A program made the translations under genes and the position numbers. Positions 7,327 through 14,092 of a stretch of 23,320 nucleotides of DNA are shown in pieces. Source of the stretch: a virus. Where the stretch lies: positions 1 to 23,320 of IMG/VR virus record IMGVR_UViG_3300025314_001329; one strand, given 5' to 3'. The notes under the pieces are model-generated. The model worked only from the letters and a program-made list of their open reading frames with translations, did no database searches and had not been told where the DNA came from. Numbering within the stretch: position 1 is the first letter of the stretch; each line of letters starts with the position of its first letter.

Positions 7327-8170
7327 CGCTCCTCCAAGGGACTCGCTCGACGAGGTTCCCGCGGTATGGGTCCGGGTGGATCACGAAGTAGTGGCCGTGG
7401 GAGTCTGTCCGTCGGAGCTCGTCCTCGCCGATCAGAGTCTCGTGTTTCCTCTCGGTCCACCGGAGCCCGATCAGTTCGACCTCCGTGCCGTCAGGGATCA
7501 AGTCGCCCAGGCGCCGGGCGGGGAGACGGGGCACAAAGATCTCCCCGCCCTTCATCTCCTCGAGGACGAAGTCGATGAACTTGACCGCTGCCTCGAGCGT
7601 GATCCAGAAGCGCGTCGAGTCGGGATCGGTCACGGGAAGCACCTCTCCCGGCTCAAGTTCGCGGATCCTCGTCAGAAAGGAGCCTCGTGAGTGCTCCACG
7701 TTACCGTAGCGGACAGCCGAGATCGTGGTCTCAGACCAGCGGTTGGCCTGGACGGCGAGGTGCTCCCCGATGAGCTTCGTCCCGCCGTAGAGGGTCGTCG
7801 GCTCGACCCCCTTGTCGGTCGAGATGAAGAGCACGCGCTTCACCTTGGCAGCGATCGCCGCGTGGAAGACATTCGCCGTACCGACGATGTTCGTCTTGAT
7901 GAACTCGTCGGGGTTGTAGCTGCCGTTCGGGATGATCTTGAGTGCGGCCGCGTGGATCACGGTCTCGATGCCTTGCATCGCGCGCGTGAGCTTCTCCGGA
8001 TCCCGGACATCGCCGAGGACGAACTGGACTCCTGACTCAGGGGGCAGCGCCCGGCGCATCGCATCCTGCTTCTGCTCGTCCCGGCTCAAGATCCGGATCC
8101 GGCCCTCGTAGTCCGTATAGGTCAAGAAGGCGCGACCGAGGCTCCCGGTGCCGCCCGTCAGGAGGAGCAT
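7298..8170 (-). CDS. PseB/CapD-like UDP-sugar 4,6-dehydratase (extended SDR)
   Basis: 290 aa, ATG directly after the TAG of the 90-aa gene. Rossmann motif TGGTGSLG at residues 5-12. The PseB/FlaA1-type signature follows: ILSRDEQKQ (27-35), HAAALKIIPNGSYNPDEFIK (73-92), STDKGVEP (117-124) and catalytic YGGTK (128-132). Then come RYGNVEHSRGSF (154-165), TRFW (186-189), GGEIFVPRLPARRLGDL and, in place of the usual R-P-G-E-K-x-H-E, WTERKHETL. The family removes water from UDP-GlcNAc to give a 4-keto-6-deoxy sugar, the first step of pseudaminic acid and related pathways (PseB; Bacillus SpsM). It is shorter than the usual roughly 330 aa and has STRF where PseB proteins usually have MTRF. Alternatives: other CapD/FlaA1-like dehydratases or epimerases. 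The NAD(P)-linked family is secure; the exact product is not. Confidence 0.85.
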   Translation of the reverse strand: MLLLTGGTGSLGRAFLTYTDYEGRIRILSRDEQKQDAMRRALPPESGVQFVLGDVRDPEKLTRAMQGIETVIHAAALKIIPNGSYNPDEFIKTNIVGTANVFHAAIAAKVKRVLFISTDKGVEPTTLYGGTKLIGEHLAVQANRWSETTISAVRYGNVEHSRGSFLTRIRELEPGEVLPVTDPDSTRFWITLEAAVKFIDFVLEEMKGGEIFVPRLPARRLGDLIPDGTEVELIGLRWTERKHETLIGEDELRRTDSHGHYFVIHPDPYRGNLVERVPWRSDGRADWGSD

Positions 8171-8443
8171 CTACCGAACCATGTTGGGCGGAGTAGGCAG
8201 ATCTCCCGCATTCACAAGCAGCACCAGCCCAAAGTCGGTTTCGTAGGTAGTCACCGCGTCGAGGCCCTCGGGACCGTTCTTGCCCCACTTGGCGCCTTCT
8301 TGTCTAATCTGGGTGAGGTTTCCACCGAAGACGAAAACGACCTCGGCGAGGGTGTTGATCGCCTCCTCCGCAAGCCGTCGATAGTGAGCCATCGCTCGCT
8401 TGGTTAGGCGGCCTCGGTAGTAACTGCGCTTTAGGCTATGCAT
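8171..8443 (-). CDS. Small protein of unknown function in the sugar module
   Basis: 90 aa. The frame is open upstream to a GTG at 8470, but ATG 8443 is preferred because the upstream stop codon runs straight into AGGAGGA, 5 nt before it. The protein is basic at the start (MHSLKRSYYRGRLTKRAMAH), with a likely helix (residues 15-35, AEEAINTLAEVVFVFGG), then a beta-prone C-terminal part (TTYETDFGLVLLVNAGDLP). No membrane segment, cysteine motif or known domain is recognised. It sits between the GT-B protein and the dehydratase and is directly joined to the latter (TAG then ATG). This suggests co-expression with the sugar genes, but gives no clue to its activity. Confidence 0.75.
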   Translation of the reverse strand: MHSLKRSYYRGRLTKRAMAHYRRLAEEAINTLAEVVFVFGGNLTQIRQEGAKWGKNGPEGLDAVTTYETDFGLVLLVNAGDLPTPPNMVR

Positions 8444-8448
8444 CGGAC

Positions 8449-8455
8449 TCCTCCT
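8449..8455 (-). promoter_or_regulatory. Ribosome-binding site AGGAGGA for the 90-aa gene
   Basis: The minus strand reads TAAGGAGGAGTCCGATG: the stop codon of the GT-B gene is fused to a near-perfect Shine-Dalgarno sequence, 5 nt before ATG 8443. It fixes the start of the 90-aa protein and shows termination-reinitiation coupling. Confidence 0.75.
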
Positions 8456-9525
8456 TAGTGCCCCGAGCACACGCGGATGATCTCCTCGGCGATTGCTTGT
8501 GTTGCCTCCCCGGGGCCGTTGAACCAGAGCTTCCCGGCTTCACGCTCAAGCCGGAGTTCCTCCCCGAACTCCTCATCGGCGAGGGCTCGGAGGACAAGCG
8601 GCGCGATCTCCTCGGGCGCCCGCGCCGCACGGATCCCCTTCTTCTCCCAGGCCCAGGTATCGAGCTGGGGCCGGAAGTCGACGATGAGTGCTGGCCGATC
8701 CATGAGGACAGCCTCGGCCGCGGCGGACCCCTTCGGGCTCACGACACAGTCCGCGGCCGGGATTAACTCCGCAAGTCCATGCTCTGTCGTTACATAGGAG
8801 TCGTCGAGCCCGATCAGTTTCAGGTCCTCGCTGACCGCCTTCGGGTTCCACCCCATACCAGCACGGATCGTATAGACGAGCGTGAAGGGAATGGCCTTCC
8901 GGAGTGTCTTCATCGCTTGGAGGAACGAAACCTCCGCATCCCGGCAGACCGAGTCGAAGTCCGACCAGCGGCTCATCCCGTGGGTCCAGGTCGTCGTTCG
9001 GAGGACCAATGGGGGGTGGACCGGGAGCCCGCCGAGCGCTTCGCGACCTTCCTGGGGGGTCATCTTCTCAAGGAAGTCGTAGAAGGGGCGCCCGGTCTCG
9101 TAGAGCTCGCCCGTGTAGCCGTAGGCGCGGAGGAAGGCTGCTTCCTCCGGGCTTGAGAAGATGTGAGTCGAGGCGGGATCGGACTCGAAGTGCCCGTGGA
9201 GGTAGGTGGCGAAGCACCCGTGGTCGACCTCGAAGGCGGGGAGGCCGCGGTGCCGTGCTGCAAGCGCCAGCGCCCGGGTCGCCGGCTGGACCGAGTTCCA
9301 CACGAGGACCCCGACCAGGTCCTCGAGTTCGAGGATCCCGTCGATCGTCTTCCCGACGACGGGCCACCACCCTTCGGCGACTTGGAAGGGGAGGCCCGGA
9401 AACTCGGGCGGCGGATCGGGGCGCCCGAGGCAGAGTTCCTGCTGGGTGAGGATCGTGAAGTGCGGGGCAAGAAGGGTCACGAGTGGCGCCAAGTCGTCCC
9501 GGAAGTTCAGGACGAGCGTCTTCAA
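8455..9525 (-). CDS. GT-B-fold glycosyltransferase / sugar-nucleotide enzyme-like protein
   Basis: 356 aa, TTG start overlapping the stop of the zinc-binding-like gene by 4 nt (TTGA). The first half has alternating strands and helices ending in an HG turn (FEVDHGCFATYLHGH, about residues 98-112). It is followed by STHIFSSPEEAAFLRAYGY and TGRPFYDFL (144-152), like the THIFxWG / xGxPxxD region of CDP-glycerol- or UDP-GlcNAc-2-epimerase-type GT-B proteins. The second half has LAELIPAADCVVSPKGSAAA (251-270) and EAVLMDRPALIVDF, a typical GT-B nucleotide-binding lobe. It could be a glycosyltransferase (SpsB-like), a hydrolysing epimerase (NeuC/LegG-like) or a UDP-sugar hydrolase (PseG/SpsG-like); the motifs seen do not decide. 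The N-terminus does not look like PseG. Its place between dehydratase and acyltransferase-like genes makes a pathway role likely. Confidence 0.6.
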   Translation of the reverse strand: MKTLVLNFRDDLAPLVTLLAPHFTILTQQELCLGRPDPPPEFPGLPFQVAEGWWPVVGKTIDGILELEDLVGVLVWNSVQPATRALALAARHRGLPAFEVDHGCFATYLHGHFESDPASTHIFSSPEEAAFLRAYGYTGELYETGRPFYDFLEKMTPQEGREALGGLPVHPPLVLRTTTWTHGMSRWSDFDSVCRDAEVSFLQAMKTLRKAIPFTLVYTIRAGMGWNPKAVSEDLKLIGLDDSYVTTEHGLAELIPAADCVVSPKGSAAAEAVLMDRPALIVDFRPQLDTWAWEKKGIRAARAPEEIAPLVLRALADEEFGEELRLEREAGKLWFNGPGEATQAIAEEIIRVCSGH

Positions 9526-9725
9526 AGGATGAGCCTTACCGTTTGCGAGTAGACGTCCCCGAGCCGAATCCCGCGGTACTCGACCGGGAGCGTCTTCACC
9601 CGCATCTGCTCCTCCCAGGCTTGGTGATCGGTCTCACAGCGCTTGCAGTCCTCATGCTCGAGGAAGGAACGGATGCAGCCATCGCAGATCCGCCGCTCAA
9701 TGGGTAGGCGGTAATCCTGGCTCAT
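9522..9725 (-). CDS. 67-aa four-cysteine (zinc-ribbon-like) protein
   Basis: The frame is open to 9803, but ATG 9725 is chosen because it overlaps the upstream TGA by 4 nt (ATGA), the prevailing junction in this operon. The protein has C14, C17, C27 and C30 in a C-x2-C-x9-C-x2-C arrangement (ICDGCIRSFLEHEDCKRC), consistent with a small structural zinc site. It is followed by a helix and a beta-prone tail (LPVEYRGIRLGDVYSQTVRL). No other domain fits in this length. It lies between the FemAB-like and GT-B genes. A scaffold or regulator of the glycosylation enzymes is possible, but this is a guess; no function can be assigned. Confidence 0.7.
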   Translation of the reverse strand: MSQDYRLPIERRICDGCIRSFLEHEDCKRCETDHQAWEEQMRVKTLPVEYRGIRLGDVYSQTVRLIL

Positions 9726-10495
9726 ATGAGTCTCATCCCGTAGGCGGTGCGGAGCGTGCCGCCGAACCCACGCTTGAAAATCGCCCTCGCTGGCGAGTTG
9801 CACCCGACGAGATCCGAGACATCGTGGCTCCGGATGAGACGCAGGAGGACGTTCGTCGGCCGGCCGACCGAGCCCAGGTAGTAGCCTCGCTCAGCACCAT
9901 CCCGGCCCCAGACGACCGTGCCATCGCCGTCTGTCCACACCGAGACCGAATCCATCCCCGCGATCTTGGCCATCGTCGCCTCATACTCATCGGTCACCCA
10001 CGGCTGGCTCTTCCAGCGCTGGAACCAGTCACCGGATTTCGTCTCCTCGACTGGCTTCTCAGTCACGTTCCGCTGGCAGCGAGGCTCGAGCTGAGTCGTC
10101 GCGGCCGTCATATACGTGTAGCGTATATCCGGCTGCCAGAGCACTTGTGCGTCGAACCATCGCCAAGTGAAGGGCCGGATGTCAATCAATGACGGGGGGT
10201 TCCAGACCGAGATCGGGCGGCCGCGCTTCTCGGCCCAGGCGATGAGGGCCTGGGCGACCTCGCGGTCCTCGCGCCGGCGAAGCAGCATCCCCTGGTAGGG
10301 CACGAATGGGAGCGGGGTGAGGGAGTGCGTGACGACGATGCCACCTTGTACCTCCGTGCCGTCATAGGCGAGCGCTGCTTCAACCGGATGGAGCGAGAGC
10401 CATTCAGGGAGGACATAGAGGGTCGCCTGATGGGAGTGGTCGACCAAGTAGCGCCATGGCTTCTCGGTCGGATTCGCTTGCTCGACTCGGATCAC
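9722..10495 (-). CDS. FemAB/GNAT-like aminoacyl or acyl transferase
   Basis: 257 aa, GTG start overlapping the glycosyltransferase stop by 4 nt (GTGA). The N-terminal part has TLYVLPEWLSLHPVEAALAY followed by GGIVVTHSLTPLPFVPYQGM (about residues 51-70), the pattern of FemAB-like and related GNAT proteins. The C-terminus has GYYLGSVGRPTNVLLRLI, then VGCNSPARAIFKRGFGGTLR (230-249), matching the G-x-N-x(2-4)-I-x-x-F-K-x-x-F-G ending of that family. Relatives attach amino acids or acyl groups to lipid-linked or nucleotide-linked sugars. Here it could N-acylate the 4-amino group created by the DegT enzyme, the role PseH or SpsD fills in other pathways, but PseH is a different, single-domain GNAT. 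Direct evidence for the acceptor is absent. Confidence 0.55.
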   Translation of the reverse strand: MIRVEQANPTEKPWRYLVDHSHQATLYVLPEWLSLHPVEAALAYDGTEVQGGIVVTHSLTPLPFVPYQGMLLRRREDREVAQALIAWAEKRGRPISVWNPPSLIDIRPFTWRWFDAQVLWQPDIRYTYMTAATTQLEPRCQRNVTEKPVEETKSGDWFQRWKSQPWVTDEYEATMAKIAGMDSVSVWTDGDGTVVWGRDGAERGYYLGSVGRPTNVLLRLIRSHDVSDLVGCNSPARAIFKRGFGGTLRTAYGMRLI

Positions 10496-11766
10496 CGCGC
10501 TTCCTCGATCACCTGGCGATAGAACTGGATTAAGCCGGGGACGGTCCGCTCCGCCGACCGGAAATCCCGGACCCAGTCCTTCGCGTTCTCGGCAAGGCGC
10601 TTCCTGAGCGTCGCATCCTCGATGAGCTCGCCTAATCGCGCCTCGAACTCCTCCGGAGTCTTCCAGAGGAGCCCCGTCTTACGGTCCTCGATTTCAAGGT
10701 AGGGGCCAACGGCTTGCGCGAGGGTCGCGGCTGGGCGATGGACCGCCGAGCTCTCGTACCACTTGATCGCCGACTTGGCGCGGTTGAACTTGGTCTGGGC
10801 GAGGGGGCAGAGGTTCACGTCATGCCCGATCGTCGAGAGCTTCAAGATGTAGGCATCGTGCGGCATCCACGGGATCCACTCTCTGCGAGTCGCGGGGATG
10901 ATGCCGTGGACCGACTGATACTGCATGCCCCAGAAGATGAAGCGCGCCTGCGGGTAGCGCTCGGAGACCCGCCCCAAGGCATCGCGGAGCGGGAACCAGT
11001 CCCGGTAGTGACTCCACCCGCCCTGCCAGAGGATCTTGACTTGCCTGGGGTTCGTCCGCAGCGAGATCCGGGGGTAGTCCTGGAAGCGGACCGAGTTCGG
11101 GAAGACGTAGACCCGCTTCGCCCCAAGCGCCCGGAAGCTCGTCGCTAGGTTCTCGTTCGTGACCGTACAGGCGTCCGCCATTCTCGCCGTTGCTCGGTAG
11201 AGGTGGAGCCGCTTCCAGTTGTCGACAATGTCGAACTTCTGCCCGCCCTGGTAGATCTTCCCATCGCACCACTTCTCGATCGCGTCCCCTGAGTCATCGA
11301 GCTGCATCATAATGCGGTCGCCACGGCCGAGCGGAGTACCATCGACGTGATGGGTGCCGAGGCTCACGAACTTGGGGTTCATCGGGTCGACGGTCGCCAA
11401 ATCATCGTCCGAATCGAAGATCACGACGGGCGGGATCCCGACCTGTTTCCTGACCGGGTCCCAGATCTTCGGGAGTTTTTGCAGGAGCTTGATGCGTTTC
11501 AGAAGCATCTTCGACAGGATCAGGTAGTACATGTGGACGTCGCATTGGGGCGCATAGGCGACCCGCGCCTCGTCACACATGGTCTCCTGGTCATCGATCT
11601 CGTAGGTCCCGAGCCCCATCTCTTGGGCCGTCTTCCATGGGGTCAGGAGCCGGTAGTAGACGCAGGCCGAGTTGAGATTCTCCTGGATCGTATAGAGCTT
11701 GAGGGGTAGGGGCTGGCCGAGCGGGCGGAGGCGGAAGGGAGTGAGTTCCTGGGTTCGCGCGGACAT
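10492..11766 (-). CDS. GT4-type (GT-B fold) glycosyltransferase
   Basis: 424 aa, ATG start. Family features in order: SACVYYRLLTPWKTAQEMG (about residues 33-51), FDSDDDLATVDPMN (117-130), DACTVTNENLATSFRALG (198-215), VYVFPNSVRF (219-228) and LWQGGWSHYRDWFPLRDAL (246-264). Then come FIFWGMQYQ, NRAKSAIKWYESSAVHRPA (328-346) and a C-terminal helical end (LGELIEDATLRKRLAENAKD). These match a GT4-like retaining glycosyltransferase subgroup common in phage and polysaccharide clusters, using a nucleotide-sugar donor. The usual second E-x7-E donor site appears partly as YESS. No signal peptide; cytoplasmic. It is the first gene of the long sugar module and may transfer the sugar made by the downstream enzymes. 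Donor and acceptor are unknown. Confidence 0.8.
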   Translation of the reverse strand: MSARTQELTPFRLRPLGQPLPLKLYTIQENLNSACVYYRLLTPWKTAQEMGLGTYEIDDQETMCDEARVAYAPQCDVHMYYLILSKMLLKRIKLLQKLPKIWDPVRKQVGIPPVVIFDSDDDLATVDPMNPKFVSLGTHHVDGTPLGRGDRIMMQLDDSGDAIEKWCDGKIYQGGQKFDIVDNWKRLHLYRATARMADACTVTNENLATSFRALGAKRVYVFPNSVRFQDYPRISLRTNPRQVKILWQGGWSHYRDWFPLRDALGRVSERYPQARFIFWGMQYQSVHGIIPATRREWIPWMPHDAYILKLSTIGHDVNLCPLAQTKFNRAKSAIKWYESSAVHRPAATLAQAVGPYLEIEDRKTGLLWKTPEEFEARLGELIEDATLRKRLAENAKDWVRDFRSAERTVPGLIQFYRQVIEEAR

Positions 11767-11781
11767 CGGGGGTTCTTTGGC

Positions 11782-12120
11782 TCAGTGACCTCGGATGATG
11801 GTGCGCCCGACCCGGTACTCAGGGTGCTTCCGCATGAAGGCGTAGAAGGCTTTCCGCTCAAGGAAGATCTCGGGGTGCCGGTTCATCAGCACGGCCCACA
11901 CCGAGAGCGGCATGTTGCCGATGTGCTGCATGCGGCCGCCTTGGGAAAGACCGATCGCCGTCGACCCCATCTTCGTCCGGGCGGCTTCAGCAATCGCCTT
12001 CCGGTAATCCTGAAGGGGATCGAAGTACCCGCGGGCGAAGCGCGGGATCCGGCGCGCAAGGTTCTCGGGCTCGATTGCGCGATCGACATCGGTCCGGAGC
12101 CCGTTCAAGTAGAACCCCAT
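11782..12120 (-). CDS. Small protein of unknown function near the capsid genes
   Basis: 112 aa, ATG start sharing one base with the preceding stop (TGATG). The N-terminal half is charged and helical (RTDVDRAIEPENLARRIPRF). The middle carries AIGLSQGGRMQHIGNMPLSV and the end is basic (FYAFMRKHPEYRVGRTIIRG). No known domain is recognised. It closes the row of short genes after the major capsid gene and lies 15 nt upstream of the glycosyltransferase, so it could be a head-completion or accessory head protein. Capsid-linked assignment rests on position only. Confidence 0.7.
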   Translation of the reverse strand: MGFYLNGLRTDVDRAIEPENLARRIPRFARGYFDPLQDYRKAIAEAARTKMGSTAIGLSQGGRMQHIGNMPLSVWAVLMNRHPEIFLERKAFYAFMRKHPEYRVGRTIIRGH

Positions 12121-12281
12121 CAGTCTTCGATGACGACCTTGACCGTGATATTGAGCTCCTGTGGCACGGCGACGGCTGCGGGTGGCTTCGGTTTCCGCGC
12201 CTTCCGCTTTCGGCGCCGGAGGCCAGCGAAGCGGTCCATGTCTTCCGAGCGATCGGCGGGTTCGCGGTTCGCCTGGGCCAT
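12120..12281 (-). CDS. 53-aa basic protein
   Basis: The frame is open to 12374, but ATG 12281 is chosen because it follows the upstream TGA by one base. The central segment is strongly basic (GLRRRKRKARKPKPP), and the C-terminus is beta-prone (QELNITVKVVIED). This is the composition of a nucleic-acid-binding or capsid-interior peptide, but no family is recognised. It is tightly coupled with its neighbours. Confidence 0.6.
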   Translation of the reverse strand: MAQANREPADRSEDMDRFAGLRRRKRKARKPKPPAAVAVPQELNITVKVVIED

Positions 12282-12282
12282 C

Positions 12283-12513
12283 TCAGTATCCGCGCTTCTT
12301 CTTCTGCTTCTTCTTCGCCTGAAGCGAGATCCGGCGGTGGACGGTCTCGGCCCCTGCGGTCCCACCCCGGTCAACGATCACGAGTTCTCCGCCGCCACCG
12401 CCGGGGGCGGTCGACGGGTCGCCCTTCGGATCCCCGGCATGGACGATCGAAGGGGTATAGCCCTTCTGGCCTTGGATCTTGGGCCTCGCCCCGGTCTTCG
12501 GCTTCTTAGCCAT
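12283..12513 (-). CDS. 76-aa basic, Gly-rich protein
   Basis: ATG start with GAGGGGG 6 nt upstream. The ends are lysine-rich (MAKKPKTGARPK; QAKKKQKKKRGY), with a flexible Gly-rich middle (PSTAPGGGGGELVIVDRGG). Probably a disordered, DNA- or capsid-associated peptide. No domain is recognised. It is preceded by an 87-nt gap that holds a strong hairpin, so it may begin a separately regulated part of the transcript. Confidence 0.65.
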   Translation of the reverse strand: MAKKPKTGARPKIQGQKGYTPSIVHAGDPKGDPSTAPGGGGGELVIVDRGGTAGAETVHRRISLQAKKKQKKKRGY

Positions 12514-12600
12514 CGTCTTCCCCCTCGGGGGCCGGGCAGGCGGGGAGAAGGTCGCCTTGCCCGGCCCCTGGGGTGCGCTCCGTACCCTCGGGATCCGGAG
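12514..12600. other. 87-nt intergenic gap with a GC-rich hairpin
   Basis: This is the longest non-coding stretch in the window. It carries an imperfect inverted repeat (12528-12568, see separate entry) and a ribosome-binding site for the 76-aa gene. I see no AT-rich promoter and no tRNA. Confidence 0.7.
12528..12568 (-). terminator. GC-rich stem-loop without U-tract (possible attenuator or processing site)
   Basis: Arms 12528-12542 and 12553-12568 are complementary over 15 base pairs with a single bulged base, and are separated by a 10-nt loop (12543-12552). In the minus-strand transcript the hairpin is followed not by a run of U but directly by the GAGGGGG ribosome-binding site of the 76-aa gene. 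It is therefore not a classical Rho-independent terminator. It could attenuate, stabilise mRNA 3' ends after the capsid module, or limit translation. High GC raises the chance of random pairing, but this length in the only large capsid-side gap is notable. Confidence 0.45.
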
Positions 12601-12774
12601 CTAGCTGTTCTTCCCGTGCTTGGCGACCGCCGCTTCCCGGGAGTTCTTGTAGGGAAGCGGGGTCACCGAGTCGAAAAGAGTCTCCGGCACCGCTTCCGCG
12701 GTCTTCTTCTTCATCGGTCCCTGGCCGCCGCCGGTGCCGAGGGGAGTCTTACCGACCGAAGTTCGCTCCGCCAT
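12601..12774 (-). CDS. 57-aa small protein
   Basis: An open frame starts with ATG at 12774, sharing one base with the upstream stop (TGATG), and ends in TAG at 12601-12603. Translation begins MAERTSVGKTPLGTGGGQGP, followed by a lysine run and a tail PYKNSREAAVAKHGKNS. It is short, basic and probably disordered, and fills the space between the 94-aa gene and the hairpin gap. Its support is the coupled junction and the continuous tiling; no family is recognised. Confidence 0.6.
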   Translation of the reverse strand: MAERTSVGKTPLGTGGGQGPMKKKTAEAVPETLFDSVTPLPYKNSREAAVAKHGKNS

Positions 12775-13058
12775 CAGTACTCACCTCCGTAGTTCGGTTT
12801 CCGGCCTCGGTGTCTCGGGCGGGGCTTCGGTGCCTCAACCGCTTCGGCGAGATGCCCCACCGTATCGCCCTCGATCTTCTCGTCCAAGTCGAACCCTGGA
12901 CTGAAGTAGGCCCCGAGGACATCGATCATCTTGACCCGCCCGTCCCATCGCCGCTCGGGCCCGTGACCACCCACTCCCTGGTCCCGCGCCGAGCGCGGGA
13001 TGTCGTGGTAGGCCTGGGGCGGGAAGGGCTTCCGCCGGACCTCTGGGTTCTTTCCCAT
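12774..13058 (-). CDS. 94-aa small protein after the capsid gene
   Basis: ATG at 13058, 5 nt after the major capsid stop; the longer frame upstream lies inside the capsid gene and is rejected. Contains KMIDVLGAYFSPGFDLDEKI (about residues 43-62) and a basic C-terminus (KPRPRHRGRKPNYGGEY). It may be a head decoration or accessory head protein judging from position only. No known domain is recognised. Confidence 0.65.
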   Translation of the reverse strand: MGKNPEVRRKPFPPQAYHDIPRSARDQGVGGHGPERRWDGRVKMIDVLGAYFSPGFDLDEKIEGDTVGHLAEAVEAPKPRPRHRGRKPNYGGEY

Positions 13059-13063
13059 GAGAA

Positions 13064-14068
13064 TTAGCCCTGCGCGCCCGCGTAGTTCGAGACGCCCCAG
13101 AAGGAGCCGTGGGTCTTCTCGTTGATCGGGCACACGGTGAGTTCGCCGACGACCATGCCTCGGGTCGCGTCCCCCACAGCCGCGAGCGGCACATGGCGGA
13201 TCGGCCGGAGGATCTTGTAACGGATGTTCGGGGTCTCGATGAACCACGCGCGCCCGATGCGGCTCGTGTGGCTGATGTCCGTGTTCGCCGCCTGCCGGAC
13301 CCAGCGATCGAGGACGATGTTGATGATCCCGACATCGGAGTCGTACATGTCAACGGAGGCGATGAGCTTCTTCTCGGCCATGGTGATGTTCCGGCGGCTC
13401 GCCCCTTGGCCCGAGAAGCCGGAGATCTGACGCTTGGTCGCCGCCGAGACGTAGGCCGAGTCCGGGTTCCCACCCGTGTTGAAGATCTGCTCCAAGATCC
13501 CGTTGAAGCGATCCTCGGTCATCAAGGTCGCCGAGGCCGAGGCACCAGCGACACCCGCGTTCAAGCCCCACTCGCCCGTATTCGCGGGGTTGACGTTCGT
13601 CGTCACCATGTCCTCGAGGGTCTTCATGTGGCGCGCGGTGCCAGTCGTACCCTGGGCACACACCCCTGAGGCCCCGAAGGACTTGACCTCGATGTTCCGG
13701 ACGACTTGCCTGAGCGACTTGTAGGCCTCGTAGCCGTAGGCGTCCTTGGCGCCGGCCATCAAGACTGCGCGCTGGGTGTTCGTGACCTTGAAGTCGTCGC
13801 GAAAGATCTGGCAGTAGTTGAACTTGCGAGAGGGGGCCGTGCGATCGGAGGGGTTAAAGTCCCCGCCTTCGGTGGCGCCCCCGGTTGAAGTGGCAGCGAG
13901 GGTGTCCTCGAGCCACTCGACGGTTACGTGGTTAGCGTCTTCCTTGGGGCTAGCGACGTAGAGCGGCGTTTCCCAGGGGTCGACGATGCCTATGAAGTCG
14001 GCAAGGTCCTCCCGGTTCGCCGAGCCAGCGCCGAAGCCGTAGAGATAGGTCGAGGGAGTGCCAGCCAT
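13064..14068 (-). CDS. Major capsid protein, SU10/DUF5309-like (HK97 fold)
   Basis: 334 aa, ATG start with GAGGG upstream. The N-terminus has the family pattern: DLADFIGIVDPWETPLYVAS (residues 21-40), VTVEWLEDTL (48-57), a variable loop with TEGGDF, then RKFNYCQIFRDDFKVTNTQR (81-100) and the long helix region KDAYGYEAYKSLRQVVRNIE. This is the layout of the SU10-type major head protein family (DUF5309), which adopts the HK97 fold. The C-terminal half carries the axial beta strands (IGIINIVLDRW; WFIETPNIRYKILRPIRHV). It follows a scaffold-like gene and builds the icosahedral shell. Expect high copy number. No maturation protease is seen nearby. Confidence 0.8.
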   Translation of the reverse strand: MAGTPSTYLYGFGAGSANREDLADFIGIVDPWETPLYVASPKEDANHVTVEWLEDTLAATSTGGATEGGDFNPSDRTAPSRKFNYCQIFRDDFKVTNTQRAVLMAGAKDAYGYEAYKSLRQVVRNIEVKSFGASGVCAQGTTGTARHMKTLEDMVTTNVNPANTGEWGLNAGVAGASASATLMTEDRFNGILEQIFNTGGNPDSAYVSAATKRQISGFSGQGASRRNITMAEKKLIASVDMYDSDVGIINIVLDRWVRQAANTDISHTSRIGRAWFIETPNIRYKILRPIRHVPLAAVGDATRGMVVGELTVCPINEKTHGSFWGVSNYAGAQG

Positions 14069-14092
14069 AGTGAGCCCTCACGAGCCCCCGGT

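Noticed and set aside
8455-9525. Firm identification as PseG or NeuC
   Set aside because: The GT-B fold is suggested, but the diagnostic N-terminal motifs of PseG and the acidic/His motifs of hydrolysing 2-epimerases were not recognised.
11785-12792. Plus-strand open frame of 335 codons
   Set aside because: It runs opposite to several coupled minus-strand genes, has a low-complexity Arg/Pro/Gly-rich translation and matches no family. Long antisense frames are expected at this GC content.
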